Assembly (NCBI GenBank): GCA_965200535.1
Contig: CBDAUF010000001.1
Coordinates: 310,001-374,000, forward strand
Direction of reading: 5' to 3'
Source: MPNO01 sp965200535
GTDB lineage: Bacteria > Pseudomonadota > Alphaproteobacteria > MPNO01
Length of the DNA: 64,000 nt
Part shown: positions 8,054 to 16,892 of the stretch, piece by piece
Layout: the number at the start of each line of letters is the position of its first letter
How positions within the stretch are numbered: the stretch's first letter is position 1
The notes under the pieces: model-generated
Told to the model about the DNA's origin: nothing
Seen by the model: only the letters and a program-made list of their open reading frames with translations
The model's database searches: none
Translations under genes and position numbers: made by a program

Positions 8054-9237
8054 GCATGACGGCGCGCGAACGCCTCGGGCTCGCGCTTCTGCTCGGCCTT
8101 GCGGTCGGGCTCGATCCGCTGTCGATAGACACCGCGCTGCCGGCGGCGCCGGAAATGGCCGCCGACCTCGGCACCGACCTCTCGGCGATCCAGCTCAGCC
8201 TGAGTCTGTTCGTCTTCGGGATGGCGGCGGGCCAGTTGGTTTACGGACCGATGTCGGACCGGTTCGGCCGCCGCCCGGTCATCCTGTGGGCGCTCCTCCT
8301 CTATGCCGGTGCTTCGACCGCCCTCGCACTCGCGCCCGGTATCGGCACGCTGCTGGCCGCCCGCCTTGTCCAAGGCTTCGCGGCGGCCGCAGTCCAGGTG
8401 GTCTCGCGCGCCATCGTGCGCGACCGACTCGACCGCGAGGCCGCCTCCCGCGTCCTTTCCCATGTTCTTCTCGTGCTGGCGATAATGCCGATCGCGGCGC
8501 CCGTCATCGGCGCCTGGCTCGCCGAGGCCGCGGGCTGGCGGTCGGTCTTCACGGTGATGCTGGCCTATGCCGCGGCGGTGCTCGCGATCCACTGGCGCTG
8601 GCTGCCGGAAACCAACGAGGCTCCCGACCGGCAGGCGCTCGTCCCGCGGCGGCTGCTGGCGGCGTTTTCCACGGTCGCCGGGAACCGCCTGTTCTGGGCC
8701 TATGTTGCCTGCGGGACGGCGGCCTTTGCCGGCCTGTTCTCCTTCCTGGCAGGGGCGCCCGCCGCCTTCGTCGTCTTTCTCGGCGAGACCCCGGCAGCCT
8801 TCGGCTATTTCTTCGCACTGGTGATGGTGGGGAATCTGATCGGCTACCCGGTGGGCAGCCGTCTGGTCGTGCGCCTCGGAATCGACCGGTTGCTGACATT
8901 GGGTACGTTGGGCGGAGTGGCTTCCGGCATCGCCGTCCTCGCACTCGCGGCGGCAGGCGTTGCCGATCCCTGGGCGATCGCTGCGCCGGTGTTTTGTTAC
9001 ATGTTTTCGTTCGCGCTGATCCTCCCGCCGTCGACCGCCGGCGCATTGTCTCCCTTCCCGTCCGTCGCAGGCGCGGCGTCGTCGCTCCTCGGCGTCACCC
9101 AGCTTGGCGCCGGTGCGCTCGCAGGCGCCCTCGTAAGCGGCTTCGACGATGGGACGCAGATCCCCCTGGCCGTCGGCATCGCCGCCGCCTCGATAGCCGG
9201 GCTTGCGGCGCTGGCGTGCGTCCGTGCGCTCCGCTGA
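8050..9237 (+). CDS. Bcr/CflA-type MFS multidrug exporter
   Basis: 395 residues, about 12 hydrophobic segments. Near residue 25 it has DTALPAAPEMAADL and the Bcr/CflA motif LSLFVFGMAAGQLVYGPMSDRFGRRP, here cited as two adjoining parts (LSLFVFGMAAGQLVYG and PMSDRFGRRP). These are typical of the drug:H+ antiporter-1 (12 TM) family. The start ATG overlaps the recQ stop as ATGA, so both are probably co-transcribed. Substrates for this family include bicyclomycin and sulfonamides in E. coli, but the substrate here cannot be deduced. A second member of the family sits at 47.3-48.5 kb in this window. Confidence 0.88.
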   Translation: MSMTARERLGLALLLGLAVGLDPLSIDTALPAAPEMAADLGTDLSAIQLSLSLFVFGMAAGQLVYGPMSDRFGRRPVILWALLLYAGASTALALAPGIGTLLAARLVQGFAAAAVQVVSRAIVRDRLDREAASRVLSHVLLVLAIMPIAAPVIGAWLAEAAGWRSVFTVMLAYAAAVLAIHWRWLPETNEAPDRQALVPRRLLAAFSTVAGNRLFWAYVACGTAAFAGLFSFLAGAPAAFVVFLGETPAAFGYFFALVMVGNLIGYPVGSRLVVRLGIDRLLTLGTLGGVASGIAVLALAAAGVADPWAIAAPVFCYMFSFALILPPSTAGALSPFPSVAGAASSLLGVTQLGAGALAGALVSGFDDGTQIPLAVGIAAASIAGLAALACVRALR

Positions 9238-9261
9238 ACGGCGGCGTGACGACGGGCCGCC

Positions 9262-9762
9262 TCAGATGTTGAAGATATCGATCGGCCCGACGATTCGATC
9301 GTCGAGCACGAAGACCGTCTTGCGCGCGATGGCAAGCCCGCCCGGGGTCCGGCGGAGGGTATAGGCGTAGCGGCCGGCGCGAAGAACCGGCGGCTCGACC
9401 CGTCGGAAGCTGTTCACGAGCCAAGTGGCGGAGACGGCGATCTGCGTGTCCTCGACCTCGACCGCCCGGACGTTGGCGATCAGGTGGGCGGTGTGGGGCA
9501 GCGGTGCATTGGCGTAGGAATCCCCGCCTTCGATGCGAAAAATGCGCGCTTCGAGGCCGGTCCGGTCGAGGTAGATCAGGCTGACGTGGTTGTCGGGATC
9601 TTCGCTGAAACCGCCGTCTCCGACCATCGCCGGAGCCCAGAAGACGGCGTCGTCCGTATAGAGCGCGAGCCACGGATCCCATTCCCGATGATCCAGATGG
9701 TAGGCCTCGCGATGAAGGAGATCGGCGGCCTCGGCCGTCAGCGACGCATCGAAGCCGCTCAC
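9262..9762 (-). CDS. Ring-hydroxylating dioxygenase beta (small) subunit
   Basis: About 166 residues from a GTG start that overlaps the alpha-subunit stop by four bases; an ATG eight codons upstream (9786) is the alternative. The sequence LLHREAYHLDHREWDPWL followed by LYTDDAVFWAPA is the characteristic start of the NTF2-like small subunit of Rieske dioxygenases. The C-terminus (RRTPGGLAIARKTVFVLDD) also fits. The small subunit has a structural role in the hexamer and, in some enzymes, affects specificity. It is coupled to the alpha subunit gene directly upstream. No ferredoxin or reductase gene is next to the pair, so electrons must come from partners encoded elsewhere. Confidence 0.88.
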   Translation of the reverse strand: MSGFDASLTAEAADLLHREAYHLDHREWDPWLALYTDDAVFWAPAMVGDGGFSEDPDNHVSLIYLDRTGLEARIFRIEGGDSYANAPLPHTAHLIANVRAVEVEDTQIAVSATWLVNSFRRVEPPVLRAGRYAYTLRRTPGGLAIARKTVFVLDDRIVGPIDIFNI

Positions 9763-11087
9763 GGCCGATCCATCCGGCGGCGCCATTCGCGCCAGAAAGC
9801 GTAGAACGGCGTCTCGCTTTCGCGCCCGGGATTGCTGTAGAGCGGAGCCGCCCCGAGTTCGCGGGCGGCGGCGTCCGCGCCGTCCACCATCGTCGCGCGG
9901 CCGAGCGCCAGATCGTTCCACGCTGTCCCGCCGTCCGCGAGCGCACCGGCATGGGCGACCTCCATGGCGCGCACGTCGTCGGGTACGGCGAGGCTGGAAG
10001 GCAGGAAAAAATCCTCGTACTTGCGGATGCGCGCGCGCCGCGCCTCGACGCTCTCGCCGACTGGCGCGAGGCACCAGGTATCGATCTCCGTCAGATCGAC
10101 CGCGATGGGCCGCCACAGCCGTATACAGGTGGAGGCAACGTCGTTGAGAAAGAAGTTGGGAAAGATCGTCACCGTGCGGCCGCGATCGATCATCCAGCGC
10201 GCCTTGCCGGCGCCGAAACGCGCGGTAATCGCCGAGCGCGACTCGCTCAGCGGGGCGGCCTTGGGCGAGCCCCGGTCTGACCAGTTGATCATGTGCCCGT
10301 TGCCGATATCGTAACCGCCCGATTCGATCCTTTCGAGATCGAGGATGCGGCTTGCCTCGGTCCGGGTGCGGACATCCCCTGTATCGCCGGCGAGCGCCTC
10401 GCGCTGGCGAACCGTGTGGGCGAAGTTCCGGTGCACAGTGGCGACGTGATAGCCGTCGGTCGAATTCTCCGTTTGCAGCTTCCAGTTGGCGCGCATGACA
10501 TAGGTGCTCTCGCCTCTCAGCACCTCCATACCCTGCTCCGACTGATCGGCCATGAGATCGACGAACGGCATGGCGCCGCCGAGGAACGTCTCGAGATCCT
10601 CCACGCCGGGATCGAGACAGGCGAAGACGAAACCGCGGTAGGAGGCAACCCGCGGCACCGGTTTGAGATCGACGCCCAGCCGGTCGAGAGCGGCCTTCGT
10701 GTACCCCGTTTTGCCGCCGCGCACCCGGATGCACTTTCCGTCGGCATCAAACGCCCAGCCGTGGTAGCGGCAGGTGATGGTCGGCTGAACCCCGCTGCGC
10801 CCGCGCGTCAGCATCGACCCGCGATGCGGGCAGGAATCATGGAAACAGCGGATCTCGCCGTCCAGACCGCGGATCGCGAATACGGGAGAGCGCCCGATGC
10901 TGCCGCGCACATACTGGCCGCGCTCGCGGAGCTGGCTGTCGTGGCAGATAAAGATCCAGCACCGCCGGAAAATCCGCTCAATCTCGCGCTCGAACAGATC
11001 GGGCCGGACAAAGGCCGCGCGGCGGACACGGAACACACCGTCCGCGGGGCGGTCGTCGACATAGTCCTCGGTGAAGGTTCCAGCCAT
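9759..11087 (-). CDS. Ring-hydroxylating dioxygenase alpha (large) subunit
   Basis: 442 residues with both hallmarks of Rieske oxygenase large subunits. The Rieske [2Fe-2S] ligands are C86-x-H88 in CPHRG and C106-x2-H109 in CRYHGW. The mononuclear iron motif ENSTDGYHVATVH gives H214 and H219 and the bridging aspartate D211. With its beta subunit it should hydroxylate an aromatic ring, forming a cis-dihydrodiol, or demethylate. The substrate is unknown. The gene is divergent from two UbiD-family decarboxylases across 104 bases, so the two units may share a pathway for an aromatic carboxylic acid; that is inference from position. Confidence 0.9.
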   Translation of the reverse strand: MAGTFTEDYVDDRPADGVFRVRRAAFVRPDLFEREIERIFRRCWIFICHDSQLRERGQYVRGSIGRSPVFAIRGLDGEIRCFHDSCPHRGSMLTRGRSGVQPTITCRYHGWAFDADGKCIRVRGGKTGYTKAALDRLGVDLKPVPRVASYRGFVFACLDPGVEDLETFLGGAMPFVDLMADQSEQGMEVLRGESTYVMRANWKLQTENSTDGYHVATVHRNFAHTVRQREALAGDTGDVRTRTEASRILDLERIESGGYDIGNGHMINWSDRGSPKAAPLSESRSAITARFGAGKARWMIDRGRTVTIFPNFFLNDVASTCIRLWRPIAVDLTEIDTWCLAPVGESVEARRARIRKYEDFFLPSSLAVPDDVRAMEVAHAGALADGGTAWNDLALGRATMVDGADAAARELGAAPLYSNPGRESETPFYAFWREWRRRMDRP

Positions 11088-11191
11088 CTCCGGCGCGGAT
11101 GGTCCGGACCGCGGTGTTTCCTGTCAACTAGACGCCGCAGCGGCCGCGGCTAAGATGCGCACCGTCGGTGCCCGGGGGAAAGGAAAGCCAG

Positions 11192-12724
11192 GTGGACGAA
11201 GACAACGGGCTCGCCGCCGTCCGGCAGCCGGCCGCATTCGGAGACATGCGCGGCTGGATCGAGGCGCTGCGGGCGGCGGGGGAGCTGCGCGAGATCGATG
11301 CCGAGGTCGACTGGGATGTCGAACTCGGAACCATCTACCGCATGGCGCAGGGAAAGGGCGACCGGCCGGCATTCCTGTTCAGGAACATCAAGGACTACAA
11401 CGGCGCCGATGCTCGGTGCCGGGAGGTTTTCGTCGGCGGACAGGGCGCCTATTCGCGCCTCGCCATGATGTTCGGCCTGCCTCGGGAAACGCCGGTGCGC
11501 GAACTGGTGCGCATCTGCCGCACCATCTTTGCCGAGCGAATCCCGCCGGTGACGGTGGCGAGCGGCCCGGTCAAGGAAAACATCCTGACCGGCGACGATA
11601 TCGACCTGCTGTCATTCCCGGTGCCCAAGTGGAACCGGCTGGACGGCGGGCGCTACGTGCTCACATACGCCGGCTGCGTGACCAAGGATCCCGATACGGG
11701 GCTGCACAATGTCGGCATCTACCGCGGCATGGTGGGCGCCAGGGATCGGATCCCGGTTCTGTTGTGGCGGGCTCAGCACTGGGGCGGACATTTCACCAAG
11801 TACGAGGCGCGCGGCGAAAAAATGCCGGTCGCGTTCGTGCTCGGCTGGGAGCCCTCCCTGGGGTTCACCGCCGGGGCGCCGGTACCGCGCCAGATTTCCG
11901 AATACGACGTGATGGGCGCGATCCGGGGCGCACCGGTGGAGCTCGTGCCCTGCGAGACGGTCCCGCTGATGGTGCCGGCGACGGCCGAGATCGTCATCGA
12001 GGGGTGGATCGACCCGAACCCGGCGACGTTCATGGACGAGGGGCCGTATGCCGAGTTCACCGGCTATTACGCAACCGAGCGGACCCCGAAACACACCGCC
12101 CAGGTGACCTGCATCACGCATCGGAACGACCCGATCTTTCGCGGCACCGTCGAAGGGGCGCTCCCCTACAGCTATGCCGAAAACGCGGTGATGAGTTCGA
12201 TCCAGCGGTCGGCCACAGCGTGGAACGCGCTCGACCGGGCGGGCGTTCCGGGCGTCACCGATGTCTTCGGCATGCCGATCCACGCCGGCGTCAACATTGC
12301 GGTCCAGATCCGCCAGACCTACCGCGGCCAGGCCAAGCAGGTCGCCGCCGCCTTGTGGGGCGATTCGTCGTCGCACGTGCGTTACAAGCACGTCATCGTC
12401 GTCGATGAGGACATCGACATCCACGACTATGCTGCGGTCGACTGGGCGCTCGCCTGGCGGGTGAACGCCGGCGAAGGCGACATCGTGATCTTCCCCGCGA
12501 CCTGGGGCGCCGGGCTGGATCCTTCGGTCCGCCGGCGCGACGCCAACGCACTGCTGTTCGGCACCGGCAAATGGCATCGTGTACTGATCGACGCGACCAT
12601 CAACCTCGACTACCCGGCGGAGCGCGACGGCAACCGTTACCCGCCGACTGTGGAGCCCATGGAAGAGGACAAACGCGCCGCACTGGCCAGATGGTCGGCG
12701 CTCGGGCTCGACGATCTCCGCTAA
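11192..12724 (+). CDS. UbiD-family prenyl-FMN-dependent decarboxylase, copy 1
   Basis: 510 residues. I start at GTG 11192 because it follows AGGAAAG at a good distance and because the first residues (MDEDNGL, then FGDMRGWIEAL) align with the start of the tandem copy (MDQPEGL, then FGDLRGWIDAL). A GTG eight codons earlier is possible. UbiD-family features include PVPKWNRLDGGRYVLTYAG, the E-P-S-L-G-F segment, SEYDVMGAIRG, FMDEGPYAEFTGYYA and VDEDIDIHDY. These enzymes reversibly decarboxylate aromatic or alpha,beta-unsaturated acids using prenylated FMN made by UbiX. No ubiX gene lies in the window. It is not the ubiquinone-pathway UbiD by context. Confidence 0.85.
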   Translation: MDEDNGLAAVRQPAAFGDMRGWIEALRAAGELREIDAEVDWDVELGTIYRMAQGKGDRPAFLFRNIKDYNGADARCREVFVGGQGAYSRLAMMFGLPRETPVRELVRICRTIFAERIPPVTVASGPVKENILTGDDIDLLSFPVPKWNRLDGGRYVLTYAGCVTKDPDTGLHNVGIYRGMVGARDRIPVLLWRAQHWGGHFTKYEARGEKMPVAFVLGWEPSLGFTAGAPVPRQISEYDVMGAIRGAPVELVPCETVPLMVPATAEIVIEGWIDPNPATFMDEGPYAEFTGYYATERTPKHTAQVTCITHRNDPIFRGTVEGALPYSYAENAVMSSIQRSATAWNALDRAGVPGVTDVFGMPIHAGVNIAVQIRQTYRGQAKQVAAALWGDSSSHVRYKHVIVVDEDIDIHDYAAVDWALAWRVNAGEGDIVIFPATWGAGLDPSVRRRDANALLFGTGKWHRVLIDATINLDYPAERDGNRYPPTVEPMEEDKRAALARWSALGLDDLR

Positions 12725-12749
12725 ACGAACACCACGGGAGTACCGCGCG

Positions 12750-14291
12750 ATGGACCAACCGGAAGGTCTTTCCAACCACCTGCAACCGCGCCAGTTCGGC
12801 GACCTGCGCGGCTGGATCGATGCACTCGACATCGCCGGCGAACTGCAGCGCATCGGCGCCAAGGTGGATTGGGATTGCGAACTCGGAACGATCGCGCGCA
12901 AGACCTTCGGGACCGGCAAGGGGCCGGCGCTGCTGTTCGAGAATATCGAGGGGTACGGACCCGACGACGACGTGTGGTCGCGTTCGGTTTTCACCGGCGG
13001 GCTCTCGAACTATTCGCGGGTCGCGATGATGTTGGGCCTGCCCCAGGATGCGCCCGTCCGCGACCTCGTGCTGGCAACCCGGCACTACCTGCAGCAGCGC
13101 GTTCCGCCGACCGAGGTCAAGACGGGCAAGGTGAAGGAAAACGTCGTCACCGGCGGCGACATCGACATCTACAAGGTGCCGGTTCCGCGCTGGCATCGGG
13201 AAGACGGCGGGCGCTACATCAACACCTATCAGGCCACCGTGACCATGGACCCCGACACCGGGGTCCACAACATCGGCATCTATCGCGGGATGCTGGGGCA
13301 GAGGGACACCCTGCCGGTTCTCCTCTGGCGGGCGCAGAACTGGGGCGTTCACTTCCAGAAATGGGCCGACCGGGGGATGAAGATGCCGGTCGCCCATGTC
13401 TATGGATGGGAACCCGCGATGCCCTATTGCGCCTCGGCCCCGGTGCCGACCGGGGTTTCGGAATACGAGGTGATGGGCGCGATCCGGGGCGAGCCTGTGC
13501 CGCTGATCAAGTGCGAGACCTCCGATCTGATGGTGCCGGCGGACGCCGAGATGGTTATCGAAGGCTTCATCGATCCCGACCCGGTAACGTTCGAGCAGGA
13601 GGGGCCGTTCGGTGAGTACACCGGCTATTTCGGCGGCGATCAGGGCGCCAAGCACGTCACGAAGGTGACATGCGTCACCTACCGCGACGGCTCGATCCAC
13701 CGCGGCACCCTCGAAGGCACGCTGCCCAAGATGCTGAACGAAAACTCGATCACGAGTTCGATCCAACGCGCGGGCATCGCCTGGACCGTCCTCGAACGCG
13801 CCGGCGTACCGGGCATCACCGATGTGCACTGCGCGCCCGCCAACAACGGCACGACACTGATGATCCAGATGCGCCAGACCTACCGCGGCCAGGCCAAGCA
13901 GGCGGCGGCGGCGATCTGGGGCTCGAACGCATCCCACCTCCGTTACAAGAACATCTGGGTCGTCGACGAGGACATCGACATCCACGATTACGGGGCGCTC
14001 GACTGGGCGCTCGCCTATCGGGTCAACGCGGCGGAGGACGACATCGTGTTCTTTCCCGGCTCCTGGGGTTCGCTGCTCGATCCCTCCACCCGTCTCAAGG
14101 ACCGGGATCCGATGCTCTACGGCACCGGAAAGTGGTGCCGCGTCCTGATCGACGCCACGGTCAACCTCGACTTCGAGCCCGAGGAAGCCTATGGCGGGGA
14201 GCGCTACCCGCCGATGGTGACGCCCCACCGGACGGACATGGATCTGGTCAACAGCCGCTGGGAAGAGTACGGCTTCGAACCGGAAGACTAA
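12750..14291 (+). CDS. UbiD-family prenyl-FMN-dependent decarboxylase, copy 2
   Basis: 513 residues, clearly homologous along its whole length to the preceding gene and 25 bases behind it, with GGGAG before the ATG. Shared motifs are FGDLRGWIDAL, PVPRWHREDGGRYINTYQA, SEYEVMGAIRGEPVPLIKCE, EQEGPFGEYTGYF and VDEDIDIHDYGALDWALAYR. At DNA level a 31-base stretch is identical between the copies (12311-12341 and 13872-13902), so the pair arose by tandem duplication. Two UbiD homologues side by side may act as separate enzymes with different substrates or as a heteromer; the sequence does not decide. Its 3' end overlaps the convergent tadA by four bases. Confidence 0.85.
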   Translation: MDQPEGLSNHLQPRQFGDLRGWIDALDIAGELQRIGAKVDWDCELGTIARKTFGTGKGPALLFENIEGYGPDDDVWSRSVFTGGLSNYSRVAMMLGLPQDAPVRDLVLATRHYLQQRVPPTEVKTGKVKENVVTGGDIDIYKVPVPRWHREDGGRYINTYQATVTMDPDTGVHNIGIYRGMLGQRDTLPVLLWRAQNWGVHFQKWADRGMKMPVAHVYGWEPAMPYCASAPVPTGVSEYEVMGAIRGEPVPLIKCETSDLMVPADAEMVIEGFIDPDPVTFEQEGPFGEYTGYFGGDQGAKHVTKVTCVTYRDGSIHRGTLEGTLPKMLNENSITSSIQRAGIAWTVLERAGVPGITDVHCAPANNGTTLMIQMRQTYRGQAKQAAAAIWGSNASHLRYKNIWVVDEDIDIHDYGALDWALAYRVNAAEDDIVFFPGSWGSLLDPSTRLKDRDPMLYGTGKWCRVLIDATVNLDFEPEEAYGGERYPPMVTPHRTDMDLVNSRWEEYGFEPED

Positions 14292-14752
14292 CGAGCGCGC
14301 CGCGCGCGGAAGAAACCGCGCAACAGCGCCGCCGCCCGGGTTTCGCCGATCCCGCCGTAGACCTCGGGTCGATGACAGCACGACGGCTGGTCGAAGATCC
14401 GCGCGCCGTTTTCCACCCCGCCGCCCCTGGTGTCGGCCGCGCCGAAATAGAGCCGGCGGATGCGCGCGAACGAGATCGCCTGGGCGCACATCGGGCAGGG
14501 TTCCAGTGTCACGTAGAGATCGCAGCCGGAAAGCCGGGGCCTGCCGAGGCGGAGGGCGGCGGCGCGTATCGCGATCATCTCCGCATGGGCGGTCGGGTCG
14601 GCGTCGCGCTCGGTGCGGTTGGCGGCAGCGGCGAGGAGTTCGCCCGTCCGGCCATCGACGATCACCGCGCCGACCGGCACCTCTCCCGCCTCGCCGGCCG
14701 CCTCGGCGAGCGCCATCGCGCGGTCCATCCAGTTTCGATCCGAACGCATCAT
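14288..14752 (-). CDS. tadA: tRNA-specific adenosine deaminase
   Basis: About 154 residues from the first of two adjoining ATG codons (14752 and 14749); a longer form starting at 14779 is possible but adds non-conserved residues. The cytidine/deoxycytidylate deaminase zinc site is complete: HAEMIAIRAA supplies the histidine and catalytic glutamate, and PCPMCAQAI the two cysteines. The C-terminal GGGVENGARIFDQPSCCHRPEVYGG is typical of TadA and is given here as a landmark only (GGGVENG, then CCHRPEVYGG). TadA converts A34 of tRNA-Arg(ACG) to inosine and is essential in most bacteria. It is convergent with the UbiD pair and divergent from the PuuD-like gene. Confidence 0.92.
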   Translation of the reverse strand: MMRSDRNWMDRAMALAEAAGEAGEVPVGAVIVDGRTGELLAAAANRTERDADPTAHAEMIAIRAAALRLGRPRLSGCDLYVTLEPCPMCAQAISFARIRRLYFGAADTRGGGVENGARIFDQPSCCHRPEVYGGIGETRAAALLRGFFRARRAR

Positions 14753-14862
14753 CGCGGAACCATCCGGCCGGCCCCGCAACCGGTCAAGCCGGCGCGATGT
14801 CTGTTGGGGCCGATTCGCGTCGGCCGGCGGCGCGCGGCAGACGAAGCGAGTAGAGTGAGACG

Positions 14863-15594
14863 ATGCAACGACCGGTGATCGGCCTCACCCTCGATTCCGA
14901 GCCTCCCGGCGGCTACTCCGGGCAACCGTGGTACGCCATCCGGGAGAACTATTGCGGCGCGGTGGTACGGGCGGGCGGGCTTCCGCTGTTGCTGCCGCAC
15001 GAACCGGGATGCGCCGCGGCCTACCTCAACCGTATCGACGGGCTGGTCGTTACCGGCGGGGCGTTCGACGTCGATCCTGCGCTGTTCGGCGCCGGGACGC
15101 GCCATGCGACGGTCACCACCAAGGACCGGCGCACGGCGTTCGAGAAATCCGTTGCCGAAGGTGCGCTCGACCGCGACATGCCGGTACTCGGCATCTGCGG
15201 CGGGGAACAGCTCCTCAATGTCGTGCTCGGCGGAACCCTGATCCAGCATATTCCCGACGAAGTCGAGGGGGCGCTCGCGCATGAGCAGCCCAATCCGCGA
15301 ACGGAGCCCGGCCACGATGTCGCCGTCGCACGCGACAGCCTGCTGCACCGGATCGTCGGCGCCGACGGGATGGCGGTCAACAGCGCCCATCATCAGGCGG
15401 CGCTCGATGTCGGCGGCGGCGTGGTGGTCAACGCAGTCGCGCCGGACGGGGTTATCGAGGGAATCGAGAGCACGCGGCACCGCTTCTGCCTTGGCGTACA
15501 ATGGCACCCCGAATACGAGATCGATCAGGGGGATGCCAGACTCTTCAAGGCCTTCGTCGAGGCCTGCCTCGAGAACGCGCCGGCCGCCGGCTGA
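14863..15594 (+). CDS. Gamma-glutamyl-GABA hydrolase-like class I glutamine amidotransferase (PuuD family)
   Basis: 243 residues of the peptidase C26 group. The nucleophile elbow VLGICGGEQLLNV holds the catalytic cysteine, and VQWHPEYEID holds the catalytic histidine and glutamate. The oxyanion-strand motif GLVVTGGAFDVDP is also present. PuuD cleaves gamma-glutamyl-GABA in putrescine breakdown. The other puu genes are not adjacent, so the real substrate could be another gamma-glutamyl amide; the methylamine pathway elsewhere in the window also makes gamma-glutamyl compounds, but no link is shown. The following pseudouridine synthase gene overlaps its 3' end. Confidence 0.82.
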   Translation: MQRPVIGLTLDSEPPGGYSGQPWYAIRENYCGAVVRAGGLPLLLPHEPGCAAAYLNRIDGLVVTGGAFDVDPALFGAGTRHATVTTKDRRTAFEKSVAEGALDRDMPVLGICGGEQLLNVVLGGTLIQHIPDEVEGALAHEQPNPRTEPGHDVAVARDSLLHRIVGADGMAVNSAHHQAALDVGGGVVVNAVAPDGVIEGIESTRHRFCLGVQWHPEYEIDQGDARLFKAFVEACLENAPAAG

Positions 15595-16348
15595 ACGGCC
15601 GCGCAGAGCCAAGACCGACGCGGCGCCGGCCGGCGAGCGGATCGCGAAGTATCTGGCGCGGGCCGGTCTGTGTTCGCGCCGCGAAGCAGAACGCTGGATC
15701 GCCGCCGGCCGCGTTGCCGTCGATGGAAAGGTGCTGTCGACCCCGGCGATTCTGGTCGACGAAGGAAGCGCCGTCGCGGTCGACGGCCGGTCGGTAACCC
15801 TGCCGGACCGGCGGCGCGTATGGCGTTATCACAAGCCGCGCGGGTTGATCTGCACCAACGACGACCCGCAGGGACGGCCGACGATCTTCAGCTCGTTGCC
15901 GGACGGTCTGCCGCGCGTCGTGTCGGTGGGCCGGCTCGATATCAATTCGGAAGGGCTGCTTCTCCTGACCAATGACGGTGCGCTCGCCGGGATGCTGGAG
16001 CGCGGCCGCTGGACCCGGCGCTACCGGGTGCGCGCCCACGGCCCTATCGACGAGAACCGCCTCGCGGCGCTTGCCGCCGGCACGACGGTGCAAGGCATTT
16101 CATACGGCCCGATCAACGCACGGCTCGACAGGATGGAGGGGCGCAACGCCTGGCTTACGGTCAGCCTGAACGAGGGCCACAACCGTGAAATCAAGCGCGT
16201 GTTCGAGAGTCTCGGGCTCGCCGTCAACCGCCTGATACGAACGGGCTACGGCCCGTTTCTGCTCGGCGGGCTCGCGCGCGGTGCGGTAGCCGAGGTCCGG
16301 GAGAAGGTGCTCAAGGAGCAATTGGGCAGTGCGGATTGTCGGCGGTAA
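15533..16348 (+). CDS. rluB: RluB/RsuA-type rRNA pseudouridine synthase
   Basis: An S4 RNA-binding domain begins at RIAKYLARAGLCSRREAERW. The catalytic domain contains VSVGRLDINSEGLLLLTNDG with the active-site aspartate in GRLD, and ends with NEGHNREIKRVFESLGLAVN and RLIRTGYGPF (two adjoining parts). This family modifies U2605 of 23S rRNA (RluB) or related sites. No ATG, GTG or TTG lies between the end of the PuuD-like gene and the S4 domain. I therefore start at ATG 15533 (271 residues), preceded by GGGGG, which overlaps the upstream gene by 62 bases; the first roughly 35 residues are low-complexity and may not be real. The downstream rsmD overlaps by 20 bases. Confidence 0.85.
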   Translation: MPDSSRPSSRPASRTRRPPAERPRRAKTDAAPAGERIAKYLARAGLCSRREAERWIAAGRVAVDGKVLSTPAILVDEGSAVAVDGRSVTLPDRRRVWRYHKPRGLICTNDDPQGRPTIFSSLPDGLPRVVSVGRLDINSEGLLLLTNDGALAGMLERGRWTRRYRVRAHGPIDENRLAALAAGTTVQGISYGPINARLDRMEGRNAWLTVSLNEGHNREIKRVFESLGLAVNRLIRTGYGPFLLGGLARGAVAEVREKVLKEQLGSADCRR

Positions 16349-16874
16349 GTATCGCGGGCGCCGCCTCGCCGCACCGTCCGGAAACGCCGTTCGGCCAACC
16401 GGCGACCGGCTGCGCGAGGCCCTGTTCAACATCCTCGCCCACGGCGCTTTCCCGGATCTCGCGGGCGCCGGGGTTCTCGATGCGTTTGCCGGCACCGGCG
16501 CGTTCGGACTGGAAGCCCTGTCCCGCGGCGCCGCTCGGGCGACATTTATCGACCATGACGTGCAATCGGTCCGGCGCAATGCGGCGGCACTCGCCGAAGA
16601 CAATGTCGTGCTGATCGCCGGCGACGCGCTCGCCCCGCCGCCCGCCCCCCGTCCGGTCCCTCTGGCGTTTCTCGACCCGCCTTACGGCCTCGGCCTCGCC
16701 GGACCGGCTCTGACCGCACTGCGCATCGCCGGCTGGATCGATCCTGCAACCTCGACGATCGTCGAGACGGCGCGCGAGGAAGTGCTGGACGTTCCGTCCG
16801 GCTTCACGGTCTCGAAACGGCGCCGCCACGGCTCATCGCAGCTTGTCTTCCTCGAGGTCTCGGCCGGCCGGTAA
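16329..16874 (+). CDS. rsmD: 16S rRNA (guanine966-N2)-methyltransferase RsmD
   Basis: 181 residues from a GTG start inside the end of the pseudouridine synthase gene. The N-terminus MRIVGGKYRGRRLAAP and RPTGDRLREALFNIL are diagnostic for RsmD. The SAM-binding VLDAFAGTGAFGLEALSRGA and the catalytic DPPY motif (FLDPPYGLGLAG) are intact. RsmD methylates G966 of 16S rRNA at N2 during 30S assembly. The pairing of RluB-type synthase and rsmD is common in Alphaproteobacteria. Confidence 0.94.
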   Translation: MRIVGGKYRGRRLAAPSGNAVRPTGDRLREALFNILAHGAFPDLAGAGVLDAFAGTGAFGLEALSRGAARATFIDHDVQSVRRNAAALAEDNVVLIAGDALAPPPAPRPVPLAFLDPPYGLGLAGPALTALRIAGWIDPATSTIVETAREEVLDVPSGFTVSKRRRHGSSQLVFLEVSAGR

Positions 16875-16892
16875 ATCTCCTCCGAGCAACCC

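Noticed and set aside
14288..14779. Longer TadA form starting at 14779
   Set aside because: The extra nine residues are not conserved, and no ribosome-binding site favours that start; the ATG pair at 14752/14749 fits better.
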